Shown here: piece by piece, positions 1-13,440 of the stretch
How the letters are laid out: the number at the start of each line of letters is the position of its first letter
Position numbering within the stretch: the stretch's first letter is position 1
Assembly: GCF_022539315.1 (NCBI RefSeq)
Contig: NC_066343.1
Span: 43,414,466-43,478,465 of the forward strand
Length of the DNA stretch: 64,000 nt
From: Serinus canaria
Lineage: Eukaryota; Chordata; Aves; Passeriformes; Fringillidae
Direction: 5' to 3'
Translations under genes and position numbers: made by a program
The notes under the pieces: model-generated
Database searches by the model: none
What the model saw: the letters and a program-made list of their open reading frames with translations, nothing else
Told to the model about the DNA's origin: nothing

Positions 1-3000
1 TTCAGAGAGTCACCTGCAAGGATTTCCTTCTATCTGAAAACCGACTTTGTGGCTGAAAGACTGTAACAATGTACTTGTGATGCTCTCACATTGTAAACCT
101 GATAAAAACCAACTGAATATTTCCCATATTATGCCTTCCAACCCGATTAGTAATGTCTAATATTTCTGAAGTTTTGTTTGTAGATAAAGAGCAAATAGGA
201 CACGATCTCTTCTCATCCATCCTGAGAAGAACATATTACCTAGCAATGCTCTATTTTGAACCAGCTCAGAACAGTTCAAGACAAAAAGACAAGGATAGTA
301 AATAACTGGAATTTGCCAAAACATAGAATTTTTTAATATGACTAGTCTTTAATTACCAATTGTTTGCAACAGGAAAAAGTTTTATATAACATTTTCAGTT
401 AGCACTGCCACTAAGGGGCAGTCCCAGCATCTCCAGCTTACAACCATGTAAACCTGTCCCTGTTCTGACCTTCTATGGTACACAAAGCTGGTGTTGTGGG
501 CTTTTAGAAGGTTACTTGAATTCTCATGAACTAGCTCACAATTGACCCAGAAAATGTCTATGATGACATTCCAAAAACGGAGTAGGGAGGAAGTTGCATA
601 AGGACAGAAACGAGGAGTGAGGCTCACTCAGGGGTGAAACTTTTCAACAAAAGCATTAACTTACCTAAACCTGTATTTTGTACTACAGCCCAAGACAGCA
701 GTGAGGAAATGAGCCATGGCAAAACTTATGTCAGAATTCCAGATAAACTGCATAAAGATAATAGAGACTGATATATATCAGGATGTAAAGTAAACTGAAT
801 GGCAAGTAATTGGCAGAACACCACTCGGCCAAGCCAAGGTGAAATAAGTCCTCTGACTCATGTGGCTGCTGAACATAGATGTATGTCAAACAAGAGAGTG
901 AGGGGGAAGTGTGCTTAGCTTAAGCCCAGCTCTGAGTAGCCGAAATGAGGGCAGCTGTCTTAAGAGGGTGAGTGTTAGATCCCAACTTAGATCCATTAAG
1001 CTTGCCAAGTGAACTGCCATGGGTCTTGATTTTGGCAGTCAGTTTTATCAGATGGTTGTACTGGAGACCTACCAAGAACAATGCCAGAACACACCAGATG
1101 TGCTCTGTGCTGCAGAGGGTATCCTCAGCGGAAGGCACACAAGTCCCAAATGACAGAGGTAGTATGGAAGTAAGAAGTGCACTCAACTGATTTCAAACAT
1201 TCAGCTGCCATCACCTATTTATTACCACCACAGCTGAATACAGATGCCTTATCGACACAATCCTTCTCAAGGTCAGAAAAGTTCTGATATTCTCATGCTC
1301 AGAGAGGCATCATCACCACAGATTAAAGTGAGTTTTGCTGATGAACAAGTTGAATGGGACAGATGACGGATGACACTGAGTCTTGGCTTACAAAAGACTC
1401 TAACAAACATACTGTCAGTTAAAGTCTAGAGGCGGATAGAAAAATAGAACATGCTGGAAAACAGAATTCATGCAGGAATTTGGACAGTTTTGCAGTAAAC
1501 TAGTATGTTCTACTATATTTTCCATAGAAATCCAGTAAAGCAGTTTAATATAAATTTTTTAACTTTATCCAATGGTTGCTTTCTACATGAGTTCTCACAA
1601 GTACTACAAACACACAACAAAGAAAATTTTGCCCTGGATGCTGTGCTTCACATAACTGGCAGATCCACCTGAGGATCTGACAGTACATGTTACAGAAAAT
1701 CCTGAGCAATGGTACGCCATAAAAATTGAATACATGATTCAAAGAGAATTTATGGTGCTGAAGGAAGCGGAGGTTGGGATAAAGACATGAGCTCTAGAAA
1801 ACACACCTGAAGTGCTCTCACAGCCACCTGATCCCTCTTCCAGGTAGTTTGTATTTTTCTGTAATAAAACTGCTTTATTTGGCCTAGTTGATACATTTAC
1901 AGTCCTACTTTCATTATTAATTCTTAGTCTTGACACATACTATGGAAAAATTTTATCAGGATATGAATTTTATTAAAATGTTTAATAATCAAGTTTACTT
2001 CTGGTCATTACAGAACTCTAAACCACACATACATTTTATGATTTATTTTTCAGATTGACTGCATGAGTTATTTTTAATCCATTTAACACATTATTGATAT
2101 TGCATAGGCTATTTTTTTTATCTGAACATATCAGTAGTAAGTCAGACATCCTAAAAAAGAGGTATATTAAAACAAATAGTAACCTTTATCCACTGACTCG
2201 TACTATTCTCCAGAAAAAACCCAGATTTACTGAATACAAGTTGCTTTCCATAAAGGTACTCTATCAAGTATAACTATACTCCCATGCTTTAATACTTCAA
2301 TAATTGAATTTCTTATCAGTATTTTATTCAGAAATGAGGTCAGATTAATGAACATAAAAAAATTATTTTTCTGAATATTGACTCAATATTATTATCCTTT
2401 TAGACTCTAGGCAGTGTTCTAATACATACGCACTACCTTCAAATACTTATTCAAAATGAGGATTGGCAAGAGAAATATTTCTTAACCAGCTATATAAAAT
2501 GGTAAACTATAAAAATTCTCAACCCAAAAATCCTACTTCTTTCTAGAAAATGTTAAAAATCTTCTCTTGGCTACTAATAGATTAAGGATGTTGCAGAATC
2601 TTCATAAGACATCAGCCTACTCCATTCCAGACACAAAACATCATATGAATTTATCATATTAATTTTATTTATTTTATACTTTTATTCACTTTATCTTTAC
2701 ACAGTTACAGAGTTGTTTTATCTAATGATAGATTACATCTGCCCTGTAATAGCTACCTTAGTAGTAGTACATTTTTAAATCCTGCCTGTTACTACTGTTC
2801 TTGGCCTTGCTACCAAAGATATCCTCTGGACTTCTTCAGCATCTTATCCATCTTTTATATTCCATTGTTGTTTATATTTTTCTGTAATCCATTTTCCACT
2901 TTGTTAGGTTGCCTTTTATTTCTAAATATTTTGCTCTCTTTCCTACCAAAATGAAAGAGATAATTTGTAAGGACTCACCATCTAATTATGAAACAGAGGT

Positions 3001-6000
3001 TTTTTGGTTACTTAATAAACTGTTACAGTCCACAATTTCTATTCACATTTCCTACTAGCCTGTATCTTCCTCATTTAACAGCTTTGGAAAAATGAACTGC
3101 TTTGAATTAACCTATTTCAGGGGCTCTGTTGGTTCCCTCTGGAAGTCATTCTGCACAAAATACCTGATTCTTATCCCACATTCCAACATAAATAAATACA
3201 ATACTCCCTTAAAACATATTAAATACAGCAACCTTTGTTTACAAACATTTGTTTCAGCATTTTTGGAAATTATTACTAGATTGTACAATCTAATGATTTT
3301 AGCTCATTGTGAAAGTGTCCAAATCTCTGTGGGAGACCACAGTAATGCAATATTTTATTACATTCCATTACAAATATGTGCTTAATTAGTAAGTCATCAC
3401 ATCCTCTACAGTGATCCACTGGTGTATATCAGATTTCTACCACAAACCTCTTCCCTAGGTTTTGTAACTTATTATCTTGACCCAAATAGATCCAGGATCC
3501 TGTGGTTCTGTATTGTCAATAACTTTAAAAGCAAGTAACACTGCTGGCTATAAACACTCACACTCTTCTCTGAAGTTCCCCTCTTCTCCCATTTATAGCT
3601 GTAACTAGCAGCAATCTCATTGGCAACTCAGAAATAATTTAATTGTTGTATGTTAAAAAAGAAGTATATAAAGTCACAAGAGACATGGAATAGGTACAAA
3701 AAGTAACTGCAGTTTAAGAATGAGGAGAAAATTACACTTGCACTCTAAAAAACAAGTAAAGCCTATGAAGTGACCAGAATAGCCAAAGATTGGAGGATAG
3801 ACAAAGATTGGAGGATCATATAATTTTGTTAACCTGTTTAAGTGACATATATATATATAGGTGAAACTTGATCTCTATATAGAAAAAACTATTTGAATTA
3901 CTGGAACTGGAATGAGAATCAAGGTCAGGGGATAAAAACCTGACAGCTATCCAGAAGAAAAGAAACGAGGCAGAACAGACTTCAAAAGAAGAGCTGTACT
4001 CTTCAAGAGAAAGGAGTTCTGCTACTTATTACAGTATTATCACAATATCTCATTATAACATCAGGTACACAGGAGATATTTTAACAGGATTTACATAGTA
4101 TACAGCAAAATTCCACTGAATTTGTAAGGATTTTGCTTTTTATGGTGGTATATTGTTAATAAAATCTGATTTTAGCACCCAACTAAACAAAGTCGTTTAC
4201 CTATAGATACTATCTTTCTTTTCAAAAAATCGTTCTGCAGAGGAACAGCAATCAGCAAAACTGTTACTTGAAATATTCATATATATTCTTTATATTCAGG
4301 CAAAAAAATAGGTGGTTATTATTCTTATTCTAATTTCATATTTACATTTTTTCACATCTAGTGTAACCACGAAAATGCTGATGAATATTCATGGTAATTA
4401 ACAATGAAGCTGCTATCTCCTTCAACAAAGAATGAAGTTAAGATAATAGTTGATAATAGATCTTGCTCACTACTTTTACTTTTGAGAACAGAAGATCTTT
4501 TACTTTCTCATTTTCTAATTTTTGAAAAAACTTTTCATTATGGAACTATGTAAAATATTGATAGCATGATTTTTTTACCTCCTTATTTCTGTAACTGCTA
4601 CTTTCACTTTATTCAATGAAAGCATTCCAAAGCTCATAGCAGTCTTAATGGAGACTGAATTGCTTCTCTCCATCATCAGTGACATAGGAGTACTTAATTA
4701 AAAATACTATATAATACATTAGATTAATTCAGGCTTTTTCATATTTTGCCAAAAGAAAGCATGCAGCTGTGGAAAGAACACCTATATCTTCCTCTTGGAG
4801 AATGCATTCAGAATTAGAAGAAAGCACATTTCCTCTCATGAAAATTTATAGTCTGTTCAAGAATAGGCAGCATATTTCTGAATGAACAGGCATAATGATC
4901 AGTTTTATACCTCTTTTTCAACAGTTACATCAAAAGGCAAACAGAAAATATTAATCACTTTGATAATAAACTTAAAAAATAAAATATCTAGATTTTTAAA
5001 TAACAAGCACTCTTTCATGAAACCCAATCATTATTTTTACCTTAGATAAGTTAGCTTATGAATTACTTGAATTTAGGATTCTAAAGCAATATCAAACATA
5101 GTTCAGTCTTTTTTCATAAGGAAATTTATATGAACTTAGCAACAGAACTGAACATGGGAAGATTTCAGGCAAATGCTAAAAGTCTGAACACTGCCACGTA
5201 GAGTGACTTTATATGCTTTCTTTTTCCAGGGGATCAAAATACTCTTTACTCTGAATGCTTCAGCCTTGCTCAAACATACCTGAAAGCAGCTCACTTCTAC
5301 TTCTCACTTCTTAGAAATACAAGGGCAGTAGAGAAGTAGCTGATTCACGAGCTAATAAACAATAACCTTCTTTGAAAGTTGGTATACAGTAGTTATATAC
5401 TACATTAATAAAATCACAGAATATTCTGAGTTGGAAGAGACCCTTAAAGATCATCAAAGTCCAACTCCTGGCCCTGCTCAGCACCATGTCCAGGTGCCAC
5501 ACTGTGTGCCCAAGAGCACTGTTCAAACCTTTCCTGAACTCTATTAGGCTGATGCTGTGACCACTTTCCTGGAAGGAATATAAGGAAACAATATTCTACA
5601 TACTGCTCTTAAAACTGCTTTCCATTGTGCAACATAGAGGCTTCCTTAGATAGTATTTCTAAAACAAGAAGCACATGCATATGTAAAATGCAGTAATTCA
5701 CTGTAACGGATAGATATGAATTATATTAAATGTGTTGGGAATTTATTTGCTGCAAAGTAACCTGATACACAACTAAGCACTTTGTTTTGGGACCAAGTAT
5801 GTGTCAGTCATATATAAAAAGATGACCAATAAAACTTATACAAGTATTTAAAAGTCTGGGAGAGAGGTATTGATTCTTTCTCCTTATTCAGACCTGACAC
5901 CAGAACACTGCAGCCACTACAAACACTGTTCTGGAACAGGGAGTGCATCCAAGCCTTGCTTAATCTTTTACATTTTGCTTTCAATCAAAAGTAACTTTTC

Positions 6001-6036
6001 TCAGGTGAACCCTCAAAAGAAAATTAACATTCAAAC
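1..6036. other. Sequence 3' of the last recognised CNTLN exon; no gene seen
   Basis: AT-rich sequence, presumably intron or 3' flank of CNTLN. The only recognised element is the CR1 tail at 5413-5580, plus short AT-rich runs such as (TA)n near 3849-3860. I looked on the minus strand for the C-terminal centlein residues (human KAQTLAASILNISRSDLEEI region) and did not find them. The short reading frames here, up to 97 codons, have no recognisable similarity. Confidence 0.5.
5413..5580 (-). mobile_element. CR1 LINE 3'-end fragment
   Basis: Read on the plus strand it opens ATCACAGAATATTCTGAGTT, then GGAAGAGACCCTTAAAGATC. This is the reverse complement of the CR1 3' tail with its ATTCTGTGAT-type terminal repeat. 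Homology continues through the segment around GTGCCCAAGAGCACTGTTCA and fades near 5580. It is a typical 5'-truncated avian CR1 insertion, non-autonomous and old. Confidence 0.75.
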
Positions 6037-6214
6037 CTTCACAAATGTCTTGAACTCTTCTAACTTTGTCACTGGTGAGCAGCAGCTCTTTCTGTAGAGT
6101 TCACAAAGCCTGGGTACTCTGCTTAGCCAAGCCATGCAGTTGAGATGCAGCAGTTTCAAGCTCAGTCATAGCACATTCAGTTTCAATCACTTTTCTCTCT
6201 AGTTTAGTAATCTT
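6037..6214 (-). pseudogene. CNTLN: CNTLN exon with premature TGA and 1-bp insertion
   Basis: A 178-bp exon. The acceptor is TGTTTCAG and the donor GTGAAG|GTTTGA. It encodes KITKLERKVIETECAMTELE and then TAASQLHGLAKQSTQAL. This matches human RISETESAMAEIETAASKQL. An in-frame TGA follows at 6103-6101, where human has Glu or Gly. The frame then continues TLQKELLLTSDKV, matching human QKTLLLANEKV. An extra A at 6061 on the coding strand follows, after which EEFKTFVK resumes (human EEFTTFVK). Removing the insertion gives 177 bp (59 codons), phase 0 at both ends. This is the last exon I can place. The final ~85 residues of human centlein are not seen below it. Confidence 0.83.
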
Positions 6215-6585
6215 CTGAAACACATCCACAGAGACACAGCAGTGCTATGATAAAAGCTGATGGGGAGGTATGGTAGATTACAAACGAATGAATGTATAAA
6301 CAACCTCCCACACTATAGGTGACATCACAGAATACTTCACTTGCAACATATAGTAGGTAATTTCATGGCAAAAAGTAATTTCACTTTCACTCCTTATGTC
6401 CATGTTTCAGAACATATGCAAATTTCAGAAGTGTGACTGAATTACATCAGAGAAACAGGTTACCATTATTCTGCTATTTTCCCCCTTTCTGTACTGAAAG
6501 TTTAAGCTGATGACCTTGCAACTTTTCATTTTAAAGTGAGGCGTGAAAAAACTCCACAGTGGAGCCATCAAAACTCTAATTATAC
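6215..6585 (-). other. CNTLN intron (371 bp)
   Basis: A short intron between exons 6586-6713 and 6037-6214, with GT (GTATAA) and AG (TTTCAG) ends. Nothing else is seen. Confidence 0.75.
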
Positions 6586-6713
6586 CTTTTTTTCCAAATC
6601 TTCTTTAGCTTCGTGATACATCTGCTCATACTGAGACTTCTCTTTCAAAGCTACATTAAACCTTTGTTTCATTGAATCGATGGAAACTTTTTGTTTACAG
6701 CCAGTGCCGTCAC
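6586..6713 (-). pseudogene. CNTLN: CNTLN exon with 7-bp deletion frameshift
   Basis: A 128-bp exon. The acceptor is ATTTCAG and the donor AAAAAG|GTATAA. It begins V-T-A-L, as expected from human VKTLTEEC, then loses frame. From 6699 downward the homologous reading CKQKVSIDSMKQRFNVALKE and KSQYEQMYHEAKEDLEKK runs to the donor. Relative to the human spacing, seven bases are missing near 6699-6700. The expected exon is 135 bp (45 codons) and the observed one is 128. Read literally, translation stops at a TGA 14 codons in. The lesion is not in a homopolymer. Confidence 0.86.
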
Positions 6714-8300
6714 CTGAAATAATGAAAGAGCATTGACTATCAAGATAGAAAACTTCAAAATTTGAATAAAATCAGAGCTAAGCATACCCATATTACATAA
6801 AAATATACAACTATGTTACTGAAGTATCTTTTTCTGAAATTGCAGATTTTAATAAACCTCTACTGTTGATCCAGTAGAGATCAGTTCACACACCACCTTA
6901 TTAAATAAGGTTTTGACTGGCATTAAATATAAAGAAAAGCTCCGAGTTGTTTGTTCATATATATTTTAAGCTCACAGTACTTGCAAAAGGGAGTAAACTA
7001 CAATTTCAACTGACTTCTTTTGTCAGAGATAAAAAAATAAATTCAAACTCAGCTGAGAAAAGAACTATATGTTAATAGTCTGTAAAGCATCTTAGATAAT
7101 GAATATCTAATGCAAACACTGACTGGGGGTAAAAATGAGAAAAACCAATGCTCCTAAAAATTGTTCAGCTTTCCTATTGAGCACCCTAATCACAAAGTTT
7201 TCCTGACAATATTGAGTAACAGGGAATTTCTTTGATATTTTGCTGAAGATAATGTAAAATTTATCAAGCTGATTTTCCACATGGAATAATCAAAATAATG
7301 TATGGAATATGATTCTTTGGAAATGCAGTGCTTCAATTAGTCAAAGCACAGAAGTAAATCACATTATTCTATGCTAAATCTTTTATCCAAAACCATAACC
7401 AGGTATTTTTCTCATGTCACACCTTAGCTCCCTTGCTTTCTTGACGTTCTCACTTTCTTGTTGTGGATTTCTTAGTAACAGCTTATCTTTAGCATGGAGG
7501 GTTATACATTAGCTCTCTTTGGAGCTGAAAATGCTGTACGACTGCAAGCAGGAATAGTGCTTGTGTCACTAAGGCAAGCACTTGCATTTTAGGCAAACAA
7601 AAGCAAACTGGCAGGTTGTTTGTTTCTATTTTGGGGTCATAAGATGCATAACCTGACAGACAACCAAACATCATGATCTTTTTCTGGCATTGAAGGCCAA
7701 AGTGCAATGCATCAGTCGGATAACAGAAATATGCTAAATCATATACAAATTCTCTTACTTTCAATGAAATAATCCTAAAATTTTGCAGAAGAAAATAATT
7801 TGCTACAGAAGTTAAGCACTACCTACACAGTTAGAATTACTTTAAGCTAAGAACTGTGAATCATTCATAACACTGTAGTAGAAAATAGATTAACATATTA
7901 AAGCATTTAACTACTATAGCCAGGAGAGGTGCATGGACTTCATTAGCATATGTCATGTAAAATCGCCCTTGTTTCAGGTCTACTATATTTTATGAACTTA
8001 GAGTGCATAAAACTAAATCCCACTACTTACAGCAGATCCTTGCTACGGTGTGTTCTGAATGCTTTAATATTTAATTACACCTATAACAAAGATAAATTAA
8101 ATTATGCTGAATCCATTCAAGCTATCGCCATATACTGATTTCATACAAATTATAGTGGGAGGTATTACACCCTTCAATTAACTGTATGTTCTTTGCTTTA
8201 AGCAATATATTGATTTAATATGTATAGTGTGTTGAAATAACTTCTGTAAATCCACCAGCTTCTGTTTTTTCAAAAACTAGGAATAGCAAGAAAGAAGTAC
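6714..8300 (-). other. CNTLN intron
   Basis: An intron of about 1.6 kb between exons 8301-8427 and 6586-6713. It is AT-rich, with no repeat family or other gene recognised. The 91-codon frame at 7489-7764 has no recognisable similarity. Confidence 0.7.
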
Positions 8301-8427
8301 CTTTCTCTCAAGACTTTCCAATGTTTCCATTAAGATTTTCTCATTTTCTTGATTTGCTTTTAGGCAAGACCTTAAGTCTTCTATTAAATGTCTTTTCATA
8401 GTAACATCCCTCTCCAACTCAGAAATT
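8301..8427 (-). CDS. CNTLN: CNTLN exon (intact), most conserved coiled-coil block
   Basis: A 127-bp exon: one base completing a Lys codon, then 42 codons. The acceptor is CCTCTGCAG and the donor GAAAG|GTACTT. It encodes ISELERDVTMKRHLIEDLRS and ends ETLESLERK. Human centlein has ISRMERDITMKRHLIEDL here. It is open with good splice sites. The upstream exon has lost its donor, so normal splicing into this exon is not expected. Confidence 0.93.
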
Positions 8428-10096
8428 CTGCAGAGGAAGAAGTTGGACTGCATATCACTGCTAGAAAATTTGGTTAATGTGCAACTAATAGGTATAAAGG
8501 CAGTAGACAATCTATCATACCTGTAGCATTACAATTCTTTCGAAAATAAGTGCTGATGCAGTTCTTGCAATTTACTTGATCCTCAAGTACTAAACCCAGT
8601 TTCCAGTCTCTTATTAAACAGATCTTTTTTCTAAATATGCACTATATTTGTGATTTGAATTTTGCTTGTTGGAACTGAAATCACAATAATGCTGAAACTA
8701 TTATCAAAAAAAAAAAAAGGCAAAACAAACCTGCTGAGCTCACAAAAATCAATTAATTAAATTCCTTTGATGTCTCAAACAATCATTCAAACACTATTTT
8801 TTGCAAAATTATTTTCAAAAGAAAACGAAAAAGTGAAGACTTCTTTCCTCCAACTGAGTAATACATGGAAATAGTTGAAAAAACTCTATCCCTGTGTGTC
8901 AGATGAGATAAAATGCAAAACATAGAAATAACATCACCTTTTGTCAGAAACTTCTTGTAAAACCCCCAAAACTCTCATGTACAATTAAGTAATCTTTGTT
9001 CAATGAGAAAATTATGCCTTATACAATACTATTACAACACAAATTAATATTTTAAATATAAGCATAAGCAATACCTAAATATGTCCAGATATGCGGATTT
9101 TTTTCCAGTGAAAGCAAAATGAATGGCAGTATTTTCAGGAATGCAGCACTCTTAATACAATGTCAATATCGTGTTAAAAAAAAAACCAAAACAGTAATAC
9201 AATGCATCTAAAAATTTCTTTGATCTATTCCACCTTTATACTCTTACTGCTATTTTGGTTATTATATTTTACAGCTTATAAAAAACCAATATCTATTTTA
9301 TAAAGCAAGCATGCTACCCAATAACTATTTTAAATTTGAAATCTTATGGTGGAAAAATTCACTTTGAAACAAAAAACAAACAATCTACAATTTAATAATT
9401 TTTAGGGTTCTAAAATGAACTATTTTCAGATGAACTATTTTCAGATAAGCAAACTGCATTCTTTTTCCAATTAAAAAATCAGAAGGGTTAGAGGAGTTAA
9501 AATCATGGGCAGATAAGAAATTTAGATACACATAGCTTTTTTATAGTTGACATAGAAATATAATTGAAGAACAGTATTATATCAGTTACAGTAGGTAGAA
9601 TAAAAATATCAGTTGTGTATTTGACAATTTTTGAATTTCAAAATGAATAACAGACCTGAATAAATTCAAATAGAAACAAATACAACTGTCCTTTTGAACT
9701 TTTTTATGAATATAAGACTAGCTATTTAATCTTATTTAAGCATCTGAACCTTGACATGTCTCTTAGCCCCTAGGCAAAGAATTACTGAATTTGAAAGACT
9801 GTGTTTAACAGTGCTGAGGAATTCATTTCGACTTACATCAAGGATAAAACAGCCTGAGTTCCGACTTAAGGTATTCTTACTGCCATACAGATACTGAGGC
9901 TAGCTGCACCAGTTTATAAAAACCGCAATTTAGGCATAAACTGTTCCAGTTTCAAACACATCCCCGTAACACTATGCAAGACTGCAATAAAAAGAGCGCA
10001 TCGTTCTCTCAAGAATCAAAGAATAGTTGACGTGGTAGCAATTTTGCAGCTGCCACTGGGTGGCACCAGACACAATGGATAGAAGGGGCACCATCC
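8428..10096 (-). other. CNTLN intron lacking a canonical donor
   Basis: About 1.7 kb between exons 10097-10191 and 8301-8427. The 3' end is a good acceptor (CTCTGCAG). The 5' end is GGATGG rather than GT. It contains short A runs near 8707 and 9178. Confidence 0.65.
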
Positions 10097-10191
10097 TTCC
10101 CTTGCAGCTCCCGAATCCATTCTTTTTCCTGGACTTGTTTTTTCAGTGACTTAATGGTGGTCGACTGCTTAGCGATCTCAGTGTTCGAATT
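10097..10191 (-). pseudogene. CNTLN: CNTLN exon with lost splice donor
   Basis: A 95-bp exon: 31 open codons plus two bases. The acceptor is AGTATAG. It encodes NSNTEIAKQSTTIKSLKKQV and then QEKEWIRELQG. This matches human NATNELTKQSSNVKTLKFEL...EEHIKEMHE. The next exon begins with a single base finishing a Lys codon, so this exon must end at AA. The bases after that point (10096-10095 on the minus strand) are GG, in GGATGG, where a GT donor is required. The nearest cryptic donor, GTGCCC five bases downstream, would shift the frame. A single T-to-G change from GTATGG would explain the defect. Confidence 0.82.
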
Positions 10192-13100
10192 CTATACTGA
10201 AAAATATTAGCATATAAATAAAGTAGACCGAATGTGATCACAGCCAACAGGAAATATTGAAAAAAAAAATTATCCGAGTAAATTTCCATGTATTTTGTGA
10301 AGATTCTTAGAAATTAGATGGTATAAAAGGAGTGCTTTCTAGAAGCACTTAAGCAGAACTACATTCCTTGGAAAATATGATTAAAATCAGTGCATTTCCA
10401 TTGTTCTAATAATGCATGGCTACTAGATGTTCTCTGGACACTTGCAAGCACCAATCAGGACCACATTTTTCTCTTCCATAGCATGGTTAGAATAAAATGT
10501 AACAGAAGAGAAGTAAAACTGGATCTTCATTTGAACTACATCTTTGAATGGTACAGTTCTACAGTGCAAGGAATCTATATCTATACAGCTAGAATGTCCA
10601 GTAATTCCTTTCATCTTAAGTATTAAGAAATACAAGACAATTTACAAGAGTGGTTGCTTTAATGTCTCCAAAAATTCAAAGCACAAGACAAAGACATTTC
10701 TATTTGTCTGTACTAACACAAATTCTACGTTTCACTAACAAGCAGGTATGATCCTAATTTTCAGGCACATATTCCAGTGAAGGACATTTATACAGTGTTG
10801 GCCATCCCTCGTTTGTATAAAATAAGAAAAAAAAGTGCTGCTATTCCGCCAGGCAATTACACGTATCATCTACCCAAGATCTAAAAGCAGAAACACTGAA
10901 TCATTCTACAGAAAAAAAAAAAAAAAAAAGAAAGAAATTTAACTAAGTGGCCATCTTAGCAATCTGAGCATATGCATTGAATGCCATTGCTGAAATGGCA
11001 GCTCAAGCACACCACATAGAGATATTTCAGAACTCCAAAAGGTGTTGCCAAAAGATACATGTTAAGCATACGCACCAAATATATATATGCCAATATGTAC
11101 ATGGATTTAACCACTGTACTACGGCTTTTTACTCACTCTGTATAAACAACAAGCAAACAGATCAGATATGCTGTAAACAATGATACTTCAGGAGAATTTC
11201 TCTGCTCAGTGCAGACTTGTAATGCCTATTAACATTAATGGGAGTATTGCACATAACTCTGTGCACCTCAAGGGGAGTATATATTCTTGTGTGCATAGTT
11301 AGTTGTAAAATATTGTTCTTAATAACTTGTCTAGTCTATTTACTATTATTATAATGTGAGGTATAACCAGAAAATTGTTAAAATGATGTATGCTAGCAGA
11401 ATATTCCGGAGTTTCCTGAGAGCTGTTTGCGGAGCTTGAGTTCCATTAGCGTAAAGCAGAGCACCCAGCTACGTGGTTTACACACCAGACATGAACTTGA
11501 GTACTTAGGTGGGCCTCTGCACACATTCAGAGGCAAAGACATATGCTTACGGTACTTTGCTTCTGAACTCACCACCCACACTTAACACATTTTTTCCTGT
11601 TGGCAAAGATACAAGGAGTCATTACATACAATGTAAACAAGCACTGCAAAGACAGCGCTAAGGAAAAAAATTAACCAGTAAGGCCAGGTACTTGGACATT
11701 TTGAGCTATAAGGAAAGCTTTTGCTGCTTAGACATTCAGATATTCAGGAGAATAACTATGTGTCTCACCTTCAAGTCAGCTAGAAAGCCTGGAACAATAA
11801 TTAAAAACCCTTTGTCAAATTCTTCTGCTAAGAAATGACTTGCAGGACTTAAACTAGCTTTAAATAAAGTTAAGAATTTCAGAAACTTGATTTAAGTAGT
11901 TTTTAAGCTCCTTATATTCAAAACTCTCATCCAATTCAGAAACCAGTGAATTTACTCTACTACTTAGCATTTGGGGTCACAGACTATCTCCATCCTAAAT
12001 ATAGTTTTGCATACATGATTTATTTTTTCCTTAAAAATTTAATGTATCTTTAAGAAGGAATTAAAAGTCATGCTAGTATTTTTGATATCAGATTTATATA
12101 CGCTTGCTAAATATTTCCTCTACTGCAGAAACAAAAAACCTTTGATTTTTCAGCAATTTATTTTGCTGTTCACATTTGGCAGACAAATAGAGTACGCTTC
12201 TAACTTGGGTGTTCCTCTTAAGATATTAAAAAAAGCCAAAAAAATTTTTTTTTATTTTTCCTACCTGCATAGATCAATTGTCTGCTAGGTTTCTGGATAA
12301 CGAAGATACTCATCTAAAAGGTACAACCCTAATTAACAGCAACAGAAGCAGATTATTCAATCCCAAACCTAAAAACAATACTCAAGAAGACAGTGTGTAT
12401 GTTTTTAAGACCTCTTTCTCATAATTAAAGCAGATCAATTTACGTGCCTTTTCATGGCTACTCCCTGCTGGCCTCATCTCTTTATCAATGTGACCTACCT
12501 TTACTAGTCCCTGAATTTAGATGTTATGCATCCAGTGTGCAGCAGCCATGATCTGTAATACCATGATTACCATCAACAGCTCAGAGGTCTGAGCATTACC
12601 CACACCTCATGTGCTAGCACAGCTAATCCAGCATTTAGAGTCAGCTGCATTGACCATGTAACAGAGCCTTTTCTCCTAGGTGATCCTTTGGCAGACTTCT
12701 TGCTACTGTCGAGTTTCTTCTAGCAGCATGAAGCTGCATCATTTTGACCTTTTCTCTTTCCTCTACTATTTAACAGAACACAATTGGAAAAAAAAAAACC
12801 TTGAAGACATACTGTTGCAAATATATTTCCTCCAGTGAGAAGAGAAGAAATTAATATGTTTGAGCCAAGCCATCTGCTGAGAAAGCTTTCAGAACAACAC
12901 AGTCAAGTCTCTGCATCATTCACATGCAACAAAATCACCCGAGACTGAAAAGTGAAATCATCAACCCGTCAGTATTTTCCTACCAGTTAATCTAAAAAAA
13001 TTCAAAATAATAAATGCCTCTCTGAAGACAAAGACAATATTGACACACATGCAACACTGCTGCCCCATTAGCTCAAGTTCCTTGCTCCACTTTCACAGAC

Positions 13101-13440
13101 AGCTATTGCTTTTCTCCTTCTTAGATTAAGAAAAGAATCAACTGAATTCTCATCACACTAATTTCACAGAACCTTCCAACAAGATCTACTTAATCATTGT
13201 GTGAAAACCCAGCAAGGCTCCTTGTTTGTCCTATTTGATCTGCATTGTTTTAGAACTCTTAGTTCTGTCTCTGACTAGATTGCTACTTACCATCAAAGGC
13301 AATCTAACACCTAGGCTGCTAATCATTGGCTACGATATACAAATGGTAGGTGTATGGGAGTATATGTATGCCTGCTTGACCCAGTTATGAACTACTGCTC
13401 ATACAAATTATTCTCAGCACTAGATTATCTGTTCTGTCAC
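10192..13440 (-). other. CNTLN intron
   Basis: About 3.2 kb. It contains an A18 run at 10912-10929 and otherwise unremarkable AT-rich sequence. No exon or repeat family was recognised. Confidence 0.7.
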
